NCBI GenBank assembly: GCA_910580075.1
Contig: CAJTVR010000048.1
Coordinates: 23,352 to 35,779 of the forward strand
DNA from: an uncultured Eubacterium sp.
GTDB taxonomy: Bacteria > Bacillota > Clostridia > Lachnospirales > Lachnospiraceae
Reading direction: 5' to 3'
Length of the DNA stretch: 12,428 nucleotides
Of this stretch, positions 8,197 through 12,428 are shown one piece after another; the stretch's first letter is position 1; every line of letters begins with the position of its first letter. Below the pieces are notes generated by a model. That model made no database searches, was not told the origin of the DNA, and saw only the letters and a program-made list of their open reading frames with translations. A program made the position numbers and the translations under genes.

Positions 8197-8697
8197 ATGG
8201 GTATATTTGATTTCATAAAAAGGGAGAAAAAGAATCAGGAAGAAGAAATTTTGGTGCTGACGGCTGCCGCCAAAGGACATTTAATTCCTCTGGATCAGGT
8301 GCAGGATCCGGTATTCAGCGAGGGAACACTGGGCCAGGGCTGCGGGATTGAGCCGGCAGAAGGCAGGGTATATGCTCCGATGGACGGGGAAATTACGATG
8401 ACGGCAGATACAGCCCATGCTGTCGGCATAAAAGGAGCAGGCGGTGCGGAACTGCTGATTCACGTCGGGATTGATACAGTGGAAATGAACGGAGATGGAT
8501 TTTCGAATTATGTGAAAACAGGGGATCACGTGAAAGCAGGACAGCTGCTGCTGGAAATGGATCTGGAAAAGATCAAAGAAGCGGGGCATCTGCCGACAGT
8601 CATTACGGTTGTTTCTAATTCGGACCAGTTTGCTTCTGTAAAGGCAGCTGACGAATGTGATTCTGATAAAGACACGCAGATGATGTGGATATCATAA
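8197..8697 (+). CDS. PTS glucose-family EIIA phosphocarrier
   Basis: Cytosolic phosphocarrier of the Crr/EIIA-Glc type that passes phosphate from HPr to the EIIB cysteine. 166 residues. Seen: H74 in AHAVGIKG and the phosphorylated H89 in LLIHVGIDTVEMNG, matching the two histidines (75 and 90) of the E. coli protein. Further family blocks are PVFSEGTLGQGCGIEP, the APMDGEI turn and VKAGQ. The first residues (MGIFDFIKREKK) resemble the amphipathic N-terminus of the family. A clear AAAGGAG ribosome site precedes the start. As the only EIIA in this operon it most likely serves the EIIBC two genes upstream, and might also serve other EIIBC proteins lacking EIIA. Confidence 0.93.
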   Translation: MGIFDFIKREKKNQEEEILVLTAAAKGHLIPLDQVQDPVFSEGTLGQGCGIEPAEGRVYAPMDGEITMTADTAHAVGIKGAGGAELLIHVGIDTVEMNGDGFSNYVKTGDHVKAGQLLLEMDLEKIKEAGHLPTVITVVSNSDQFASVKAADECDSDKDTQMMWIS

Positions 8698-8710
8698 CGA
8701 AAAGTGTGGG

Positions 8711-8724
8711 TTGCAGGCCTGCAA
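8711..8724. repeat. Perfect 14-bp palindrome after the EIIA gene
   Basis: TTGCAGGCCTGCAA is its own reverse complement. As RNA it could form only a 5-bp stem, and the T-run at 8738-8743 is too far away for it to be the main terminator. It may be a protein site or chance. Confidence 0.3.
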
Positions 8725-8783
8725 GATGTGGAAGCAGTTTTTTGTAACAGATATAATTTAAGTTTATTGCTGAAAGTCAATAG

Positions 8784-8881
8784 GGAGCTGTCGCGCTAAG
8801 CAAAACATATACAAGATATAGTATAAAAGAATGATTCAAACCAGCTATATCCTGTATCAATTTTCTTAATGTGACAGCTCC
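8784..8881. mobile_element. 98-bp MITE-like imperfect inverted repeat
   Basis: The two ends match as inverted repeats over about 38 nt with few differences. The left arm begins GGAGCTGTCGCGCTAAG and the right arm, reverse-complemented, begins GGAGCTGTCACATTAAG. Both then contain AAAA, ATACA and GATATAG in the same order. The centre (about 8822-8840) is unpaired, and there is no coding capacity. Size and structure fit a miniature inverted-repeat transposable element. No convincing target duplication was found. The family is not recognised. Confidence 0.5.
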
Positions 8882-8887
8882 GTTTTT
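8784..8887 (+). terminator. Terminator of the PTS operon formed by the long inverted repeat
   Basis: The outer arms GGAGCTGTC (8784-8792) and GACAGCTCC (8873-8881) are followed by G and TTTTT (8883-8887). In + strand RNA two of the arm differences become G-U pairs, so the stem is stable in this direction. On the minus strand no T-run follows. Confidence 0.7.
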
Positions 8888-8915
8888 ATACAAACGTGCA
8901 GGACAAAAACACGTT

Positions 8916-9347
8916 CTATAAGTTAGCAAGCGAATCCTGAGAAATCGTATGAATGCCTTTTCTGTTTAAAATTTCGATCGCTTTTTCATTATTTTCTACC
9001 CGCAGCACCATATAAGCGGTTGCCTGTTTGCGGGTCAGAAAGGCGTACATATATTCTAAATTTACGCCGCCGTCGCCTAACAGTTTTAAAATATGAAACA
9101 GGCTGCCAGGCTCATCAGGCATTTCTACTGCCAGCACCGGTGTAATGGAAGCCACATACCCGGCTTCTTTTAAGATGCAGGATGTTTTATATGCATCATC
9201 CACAATCATGCGCACAATGCCAAAATCCTGGGCTTCGGCAATAGATAACGCCCGCATGTCTATCTGGTTTTCATGTAAGTATTCGGTCAGTTCAGCCAGT
9301 TTCCCGGCTTTATTTTCCACAAATACAGAAATCTGTTTAACTGTCAT
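8916..9347 (-). CDS. Two-ACT-domain protein partnered with phenylacetate-CoA ligase
   Basis: 143 residues built as two tandem ACT folds: residues 1-68 (starting MTVKQISVFVENKAGKLAEL) and about 70-143 (ITPVLAVEMPDEPGSLFHIL). The glycine-containing turns ENKAGKL and PDEPGSL are where ACT domains usually bind amino acids. No catalytic domain is attached. In many anaerobes this small protein lies next to paaK, as here, and is assumed to be a regulatory amino-acid-binding partner, possibly for aromatic amino acids. Its ligand is inferred. It is the second gene of the leftward operon, 63 nt after paaK. A strong AGGAGGGGG ribosome site precedes the ATG. Confidence 0.87.
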   Translation of the reverse strand: MTVKQISVFVENKAGKLAELTEYLHENQIDMRALSIAEAQDFGIVRMIVDDAYKTSCILKEAGYVASITPVLAVEMPDEPGSLFHILKLLGDGGVNLEYMYAFLTRKQATAYMVLRVENNEKAIEILNRKGIHTISQDSLANL

Positions 9348-9381
9348 AATCCCCCTCCTGTCTGGAATACCACAAAATCTG

Positions 9382-9406
9382 CAGCGGTTTCCAATATGAA
9401 CCGCTG
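9382..9406 (-). other. Intercistronic hairpin between paaK and the ACT gene
   Basis: CAGCGGTT (9382-9389) and AACCGCTG (9399-9406) make a perfect 8-bp stem in the 63-nt gap. Only a short T stretch follows on the minus strand, so it could attenuate, stabilise or mark processing of the mRNA rather than fully terminate. Confidence 0.5.
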
Positions 9407-9410
9407 TTCT

Positions 9411-10718
9411 TTACCCTTTGTATAAATTCCGCTGGTCAATGACACGGACCGCTTTTCCTTCGCTGCGTGTAATCGTCTTTGGATTTACGAGTTTGACTTT
9501 GACATAGATGCCAAGCATAGCTTTTAGTGCATTTACCAGTTTCTTTTCTCTTTCAGCTACAATACCCGCATTATCCGAGAACATTTCCTGGGTCATTTCT
9601 ACCTGGACTTCAATCGTATCGCTGTTATTTTTACGGCCCACAAGAATCTGGTAATTTGCCGGATAACCCTGATTTAATAAAACGGTTTCAATCTGGGACG
9701 GGAATACATTTACGCCTTTGACAATCAGCATATCATCGCTGCGTCCTAACGGTTTTGTCATTTTCACATGTGTGCGGCCGCAGGAACATTTTTCGTGGCT
9801 TAAGATACAGATATCCCTCGTACGGTAGCGGAGCAGCGGAAATGCTTCTTTAGTAATGCTTGTAAATACCAGTTCGCCTTTTTCACCGTCAGGAAGAACT
9901 TCACCGGTTTTCGGATTAATGACTTCTGCAATAAAGTGGTCTTCGTTGATGTGCATTCCGGTCTGATCGGAACATTCAAAAGAAACACCCGGGCCGGAAA
10001 TTTCCGTCAGCCCGTAAATATCGAAGGCTTTAATGCCCAGTTTTTCTTCGATGTCATGGCGCATTTCCTCTGTCCAGGCTTCCGCTCCGAAAATGCCTGC
10101 TTTTAACTGAATCTGGTCCTGAAGGCCTTTTTCCCAGATGGATTCTGCGAGATAGGCAGCATAAGAAGGCGTACAGCATAAAATAGTAGAGCCTAAATCA
10201 CACATAAACTGAATCTGTCGGTCGGTATTTCCCGAAGACATTGGAAGTGTCAGGGAACCGATTTTGTGAGATCCGCCGTTTAAGCCCGGACCGCCTGTAA
10301 ATAAGCCGTAGCCGTAGCAGACATGTACTACATCGTCCTTTGTTCCTCCGGCGGCAGCAATAGCCCTCGCACAGCAGTCCTCCCATAAATCCAGGTCATG
10401 CTGGGTATAAAAGGCTACGACCCGGCGTCCGGTTGTGCCGCTGGTAGACTGTATTCTTACACAGTCAGAAAGCGGAGCTGCTAAAAGCCCGTATGGATAA
10501 GCATCGCGCAGATCATCCTTTGTCAGAAATGGCAGCTTATGTAAGTCGTCCACAGACTGAATATCCTGCGGTGTCACACCTGATTCGTCCATTTTTTTTC
10601 TGTAAAAAGCTACATTTTCATAAACCCGTTTCACTGTTTTTGCCAGTCTCTCGTCCTGCCAGGCGCGGATCTGATCCCGGGAGGCACATTCGATTTCTGG
10701 CTGGTAGTAGTGTTCCAT
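9411..10718 (-). CDS. paaK: Phenylacetate--CoA ligase
   Basis: Cytosolic AMP-forming ligase that activates phenylacetate or a related aryl acid to its CoA thioester. 435 residues, normal for PaaK. Seen: the adenylate loop TSGTTGRR at 92-99 (the common form ends in K-P, here R-R), YGLTE at 235-239, RYRTRD at 297-302, CSCGRTH at 311-317, and the hinge and C-terminal motif GRSDDMLIVKGVNVFP at 325-340. In anaerobic Firmicutes such enzymes often accompany indolepyruvate ferredoxin oxidoreductase and act in aromatic amino acid fermentation. Those genes are not in this window. AAAGGAAA lies about 8 nt upstream of the start. It is co-transcribed with the ACT protein. Confidence 0.94.
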   Translation of the reverse strand: MEHYYQPEIECASRDQIRAWQDERLAKTVKRVYENVAFYRKKMDESGVTPQDIQSVDDLHKLPFLTKDDLRDAYPYGLLAAPLSDCVRIQSTSGTTGRRVVAFYTQHDLDLWEDCCARAIAAAGGTKDDVVHVCYGYGLFTGGPGLNGGSHKIGSLTLPMSSGNTDRQIQFMCDLGSTILCCTPSYAAYLAESIWEKGLQDQIQLKAGIFGAEAWTEEMRHDIEEKLGIKAFDIYGLTEISGPGVSFECSDQTGMHINEDHFIAEVINPKTGEVLPDGEKGELVFTSITKEAFPLLRYRTRDICILSHEKCSCGRTHVKMTKPLGRSDDMLIVKGVNVFPSQIETVLLNQGYPANYQILVGRKNNSDTIEVQVEMTQEMFSDNAGIVAEREKKLVNALKAMLGIYVKVKLVNPKTITRSEGKAVRVIDQRNLYKG

Positions 10719-10750
10719 AGATGATTTTCCTTTCTGTATGTAATACGGAA

Positions 10751-10780
10751 ATTATATCATATTTTCTTTGCAGGATACAA
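10751..10780 (-). promoter_or_regulatory. Promoter of the paaK-ACT operon
   Basis: On the minus strand, TTGTAT (10780-10775), 18-nt spacer, TATAAT (10756-10751) preceded by TGA, an extended -10. Expected start near 10744, giving a short leader of about 25 nt. Confidence 0.7.
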
Positions 10781-10854
10781 GAAAAAAATCGGGAGGATAA
10801 AAAGTGCGGGCTATTTATGTGTGACATCTGAAGAAAAGAGAGCATTTAGCCGAT

Positions 10855-10944
10855 ATGCGTGGACATATTTCTCTTATGGAGCTGCTGACATTTGGCATAT
10901 TCCTTCTGGCATTGCTTACATTCGTGTTTACGTTTTGTAAGTAG
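10855..10944 (+). CDS. Holin-like type I toxin peptide
   Basis: A 29-residue peptide that probably inserts into the cell membrane and disturbs it when overproduced. Its start reads MRGHISLMELLTFG, followed by one hydrophobic helix of about 15 residues and a short tail ending CK. The SLMELLTFG block followed by a single membrane helix is the shape of the short Gram-positive holin-like toxins (Hol_Tox, TxpA and Fst-like groups). The gene is too small for standard gene calling. The ribosome site is weak (AAGAGAG about 12 nt upstream), which is common for such toxins, and no confident promoter is visible in 10781-10854. The 3' end overlaps a convergent antisense RNA with its own promoter and terminator, which strongly supports a toxin-antitoxin pair. 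The tail is short, possibly trimmed. Confidence 0.65.
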   Translation: MRGHISLMELLTFGIFLLALLTFVFTFCK

Positions 10945-10952
10945 TCATACAT

Positions 10953-10992
10953 AACAAAAGCCACCCTTGTACTTTGACGAGTGTAGGGTGGC
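10953..10992 (-). terminator. Terminator of the antisense RNA
   Basis: GCCACCCT (10960-10967) and AGGGTGGC (10985-10992) form a perfect 8-bp stem. On the minus strand it is followed directly by TTTTGTT (10959-10953). On the plus strand the next bases are ATTGC, so the hairpin should terminate only leftward transcription. Confidence 0.8.
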
Positions 10993-11011
10993 ATTGCTAT
11001 CTTAACAATTG

Positions 11012-11043
11012 GTCAACCCCTTGTGGGCGGTTGCTTTTATTTT
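11012..11043 (+). terminator. Terminator of the toxin mRNA
   Basis: CAACC (11014-11018) pairs with GGTTG (11029-11033), and an inner CC/GG extends the stem with one bulged C. The tail is CTTTTATTTT (11034-11043). On the minus strand no T-run follows, so it acts on rightward transcripts only. Confidence 0.7.
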
Positions 11044-11051
11044 GTGTTTAT

Positions 11052-11080
11052 AATATAGCATATCCTAGTTGTGATTGCAA
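11052..11080 (-). promoter_or_regulatory. Promoter of the antisense antitoxin RNA
   Basis: On the minus strand, TTGCAA (11080-11075), 17-nt spacer, TATATT (11057-11052) with TGC directly before it (extended -10). This is better formed than anything seen for the toxin, as expected for an antitoxin RNA that must be in excess. Confidence 0.7.
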
Positions 11081-11314
11081 TAGCATTTTTGTCTGGCATT
11101 ATTCTATTGTTTTTTATTTTTTAGTGTTTAACCTCATTAGTGTGCTTATTCTTAAACTATATTACAGCATAGTTTTGCCACACGATATGCACAAGCAGGA
11201 ATGAACCCTAAGATGCTTCAATCAGTTCGCACCAATGCTAAACTAATCTGAATAATTGGTGAACCGCCACTGCCGCAAATAGTGACGGCTGGCTTCATCT
11301 GAGGTTCAGTCTGT
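11081..11314. other. AT-rich intergenic stretch with a 26-codon minus-strand frame
   Basis: The left part (11081-11170) is AT-rich with T-runs and holds nothing I can name. On the minus strand, ATG at 11298 to TGA at 11218 encodes 26 residues starting MKPAVTICGSGGSP. The frame stays open upstream to about 11345, beyond the broken HAD gene's stop, without a ribosome binding site. A weak hairpin (CCG..CACT with AGTG.CGG, 11263-11287) lies in it. It could be a fragment of a larger gene or of a repeat. Confidence 0.3.
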
Positions 11315-11551
11315 TCAGTTAGAGGGATCAGAGCCGTTTTCAATCTGTTTTAAGAAAGTCCGGACAGCAGCCTCCTTTTTTTCTTCTGCCACATACTGCA
11401 TATAATCCTTCTGAAGTTTCCAGGGCGTATAAGCAGCCCCATGCGACTGATACCAGACAGAAAGAGATTTCCACAGTTCTTTTTTGGATTCATCGGTATG
11501 GATGTCGGCAAGTGTGCCGTATAAGTCAAATAAAATATTCTGATAGTTCAT
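11315..11551 (-). pseudogene. Truncated HAD-family hydrolase, N-terminal fragment
   Basis: 78 residues starting MNYQNILFDLYGTLADIHTD, which contains HAD motif I (DxxGT: D, L, Y, G, T) with the nucleophile aspartate. Intact HAD phosphatases of this type have about 210-230 residues. Here only motif I and part of the cap domain remain, and the frame ends in an unrelated-looking GSDPSN tail. Motifs II, III and IV are missing, so activity is unlikely. The start is firmly supported by AAGGAG 6 nt upstream. The frame is open further upstream to 11656, but that part lies in a hairpin leader. The break probably lies near 11318-11345, where the DNA towards the toxin-antitoxin locus begins. A short functional protein cannot be excluded. 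Confidence 0.7.
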
Positions 11552-11590
11552 AAGAGACTCCTTTTTACCATGTTTATTTATGAGGGGGAG

Positions 11591-11642
11591 TGATTGCCCG
11601 GATGCCAGGAAAAAGTTTCTCCACCCGGCGTCCGGGTAATCA
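11591..11642. promoter_or_regulatory. Long hairpin in the leader of the truncated HAD gene
   Basis: TGATTGCCCGGATGCC (11591-11606) faces GGCGTCCGGGTAATCA (11627-11642) with a 20-nt loop. All 16 positions pair in + strand RNA, two of them as G-U. In the minus-strand leader the same two positions are mismatches, leaving CCCGGA/TCCGGG and flanking pairs. It lies 40 nt upstream of the HAD start codon. Possible roles are an operator, an RNA control element, or a remnant of a terminator for + strand transcription (no T-run follows). Confidence 0.45.
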
Positions 11643-11702
11643 ATCATTTCCCGCAAACTGGCAGTCCTGGAGCATTCAGCCAGCAGAGTGGAATTTGAAT
11701 TT

Positions 11703-11772
11703 CAGCTGCTGCTATTGTATCATCCCATTATAAAGAAAGCAAGTACCAGGGCAGTTCATGCCGCAGCAGCTG
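11703..11772. repeat. 10-bp perfect inverted repeat flanking the HAD promoter
   Basis: CAGCTGCTGC (11703-11712) and GCAGCAGCTG (11763-11772) are exact reverse complements, separated by 50 bp that contain the whole leftward promoter. It may be an operator pair, chance similarity of CAG/CTG-rich sequence, or arms of a small invertible promoter. Confidence 0.35.
11714..11742 (-). promoter_or_regulatory. Promoter of the truncated HAD gene
   Basis: On the minus strand, TTGCTT (11742-11737), 17-nt spacer, TACAAT (11719-11714) preceded by TGA (extended -10). It predicts a leader of about 155 nt including the hairpin at 11591-11642. Confidence 0.6.
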
Positions 11773-11836
11773 CATGCATCGTAATGTGGCAGTTTCCTGC
11801 TGGTTAACTTTTCATTCTAAGTCAAATCCTGTTCCA

Positions 11837-11865
11837 TTGTTTTTTGGTTCACGATTTTTTATAAT
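11837..11865 (+). promoter_or_regulatory. Candidate promoter of the truncated Xre-type gene
   Basis: TTGTTT (11837-11842), 17-nt spacer, perfect TATAAT (11860-11865). The start would fall almost on the ribosome binding site AGGAGG (11872-11877), so the leader would be unusually short. Nothing nameable is seen in 11773-11836. Confidence 0.5.
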
Positions 11866-11885
11866 ATCATCAGGAGGTAAGACAA

Positions 11886-12023
11886 ATGAAAGAAATAAAT
11901 CTTGGCCGTATCCTGATAAAAAACCGCCATAGGCTTGGAATTACACAAGACGATTTAGCTGCCTGTATAGGTGTTTCAAAAGCCGTCGTGTCAAAGTGGG
12001 AAACTGGAGTTTCCCATAGTTAA
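11886..12023 (+). pseudogene. Truncated Xre/HTH_3-type regulator, N-terminal fragment
   Basis: 45 residues starting MKEINLGRILIKNRHRLGIT and including the complete helix-turn-helix (TQDDLAACIGVSKAVVSKWETG). Intact relatives continue after KWETG with a hydrophobic effector region of 150 or more residues. Here the frame ends GVSHS and a stop. AGGAGG 8 nt upstream gives a firm start. A perfect palindrome, GGGAAACT-GG-AGTTTCCC (11998-12015), sits exactly at the point where family similarity ends, suggesting a deletion junction. The fragment might still bind DNA, but it lacks a dimer or effector domain. Neighbours on both sides are also broken. Confidence 0.7.
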
Positions 12024-12082
12024 AGATACCACACCAAATATGATGAACCCACGCTTATACACTACCAGCTATAATAAACCGC

Positions 12083-12120
12083 AAGGACAGCAATTTGATG
12101 ATACTGCTGTCCTTTCTTTT
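12083..12120 (+). terminator. Rho-independent terminator after the truncated Xre-type gene
   Basis: AAGGACAGCA (12083-12092) and TGCTGTCCTT (12105-12114) give a perfect 10-bp stem with a 12-nt loop and the tail TCTTTT. The DNA between the Xre stop and this hairpin (12024-12082) shows no recognisable gene. Confidence 0.88.
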
Positions 12121-12197
12121 ATAAAATTGCAGTACACATAAAAAAGCTGTAAAATGATAAATATATTTGTCCTTGTAACAATTCTCGGACATTTGCC

Positions 12198-12206
12198 TGT
12201 TATACT
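12198..12206 (+). promoter_or_regulatory. Extended -10 promoter of the broken response regulator
   Basis: TGT directly followed by TATACT (12201-12206). No -35 at normal spacing; TTGTAA at 12174-12179 is 21 nt away. TAACA (12176-12180) and TGTTA (12198-12202) are an inverted pair that could be an autoregulatory site. Confidence 0.45.
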
Positions 12207-12234
12207 ATCTGCAAAAAGCAAAGGAAGTGAGGAT

Positions 12235-12428
12235 ATGAAGCAGATTTTAATTGTCGAGGACGACAGTTTTTTGAATAAGATGTTAGCCTATAACCTGACC
12301 GCAGACGGCGTCCCTAAACGGCAAGCCCCTGACCCTATCCCCGATGGAGTATAAAATGCTGAACCTGTTCCGCAAAAATCCCCGGCAAGTGCTGACCCGT
12401 GGGCAGCTTTTGGAAAAGCTGTGGGATA
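12235..12428 (+). pseudogene. OmpR-type response regulator with internal deletion, continuing past the window
   Basis: The frame begins MKQILIVEDDSFLNKMLAYN, the start of a receiver domain with the acidic pair ED-D, but leaves the family after LTADG and stops at 12352-12354 (66 codons if the unlikely upstream ATG at 12154 is used, 39 from here). From about 12314 another frame encodes GKPLTLSPMEYKML and then TRGQLLEKLWD, the start of the winged-helix DNA-binding domain. About 100 codons, including the phosphorylated aspartate and the linker, are therefore missing and the two halves are out of frame. ACGGC occurs on both sides of the likely junction (near 12304 and 12317), so a short-repeat deletion is plausible. 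The start has AAGGAAGTGAGG upstream. A histidine kinase would be expected beyond the window. Confidence 0.78.

Larger units (their letters stand above)
10953..11046 (-). ncRNA. Antisense RNA, predicted antitoxin of the holin-like toxin
   Basis: A minus-strand transcript of about 94 nt is predicted from a promoter at 11080-11052 (start near 11046) to the T-run at 10953. It would contain two hairpins (11033-11014 and 10992-10960) separated by an unpaired stretch around 10993-11013. It overlaps the 3' part of the toxin transcript, which must extend to about 11043, so the overlap is about 90 nt. This convergent layout is that of par/Fst and txpA/ratA type I systems. No protein is encoded. The boundaries are inferred from promoter and terminator signals only. 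Confidence 0.6.

Noticed and set aside
10974..11204. 76-codon plus-strand frame over the toxin-antitoxin terminators
   Set aside because: It starts inside the loop of a terminator hairpin, runs through both terminators and the antisense promoter, and has no ribosome site.
11591..11642. Reading the HAD leader hairpin as a terminator
   Set aside because: No T-run follows the stem on either strand.
12040..12141. 33-codon plus-strand frame beginning MMNPRLYTTS after the Xre fragment
   Set aside because: It has no ribosome site and runs through the 10-bp terminator stem; not supported as a gene, although its first part could be a coding remnant.
12154..12234. Earlier ATG for the response regulator fragment
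   Set aside because: It lies upstream of the extended -10 and has no ribosome site; ATG 12235 begins the canonical receiver start MKQILIVEDD.

Overview
The window looks like a piece of chromosome from a gut-type Firmicute, most likely a Lachnospiraceae member. This is an inference from the protein families, the strong AGGAGG-type ribosome binding sites, the moderate GC content and the gene styles (AraC regulator fused to a GH39-like domain, PaaK paired with an ACT protein, short holin-like toxin). No rRNA or tRNA gene, CRISPR array or intact transposase gene was seen.

Layout. (1) 1-36: the first codons of an unidentified leftward gene with its own promoter. (2) 245-2503: glycogen/alpha-glucan phosphorylase, closed by a strong terminator. 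(3) 2595-5150: a promoter, a possible 52-codon leader ORF with a hairpin touching the next ribosome binding site, and a large regulator made of an AraC-type N-terminus and HTH plus a GH39-like C-terminus in which both catalytic glutamates appear to be replaced. (4) 5227-8887: a beta-glucoside PTS operon in the order EIIBC, 6-phospho-beta-glucosidase, EIIA. It has an activator-style promoter (perfect -10, no clear -35, a 36-bp palindrome just upstream) and ends in a 98-bp MITE-like inverted repeat that also forms the terminator. (5) 8916-10780: a leftward pair, phenylacetate-CoA ligase (PaaK) followed by a two-ACT-domain protein. (6) 10855-11080: a compact type I toxin-antitoxin locus, with a 29-residue membrane peptide on the + strand and a convergent antisense RNA on the - strand, each with its own terminator inside the overlap. 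(7) 11081-12428: decayed DNA with three successive broken genes (HAD phosphatase N-terminus, Xre-type regulator N-terminus, OmpR-type response regulator with an internal deletion). Their promoters and ribosome binding sites still look intact.

How the genes work together. The AraC-GH39-like protein probably senses a beta-glucoside or its phosphorylated or breakdown product and activates the adjacent PTS operon. EIIA and EIIBC import and phosphorylate the sugar, and the GH1 enzyme cleaves it to glucose-6-phosphate and an aglycone or glucose. Glycogen phosphorylase is a separate carbon-storage unit. PaaK plus the ACT protein fit activation of aryl acids from aromatic amino acid fermentation. The right end looks like a site of repeated insertion and deletion where a toxin-antitoxin module has settled.

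The most interesting items are the type I toxin-antitoxin locus, the apparently catalytically dead glycosidase-like sensor domain, the MITE-like terminator, and a possible small invertible promoter at 11703-11772.
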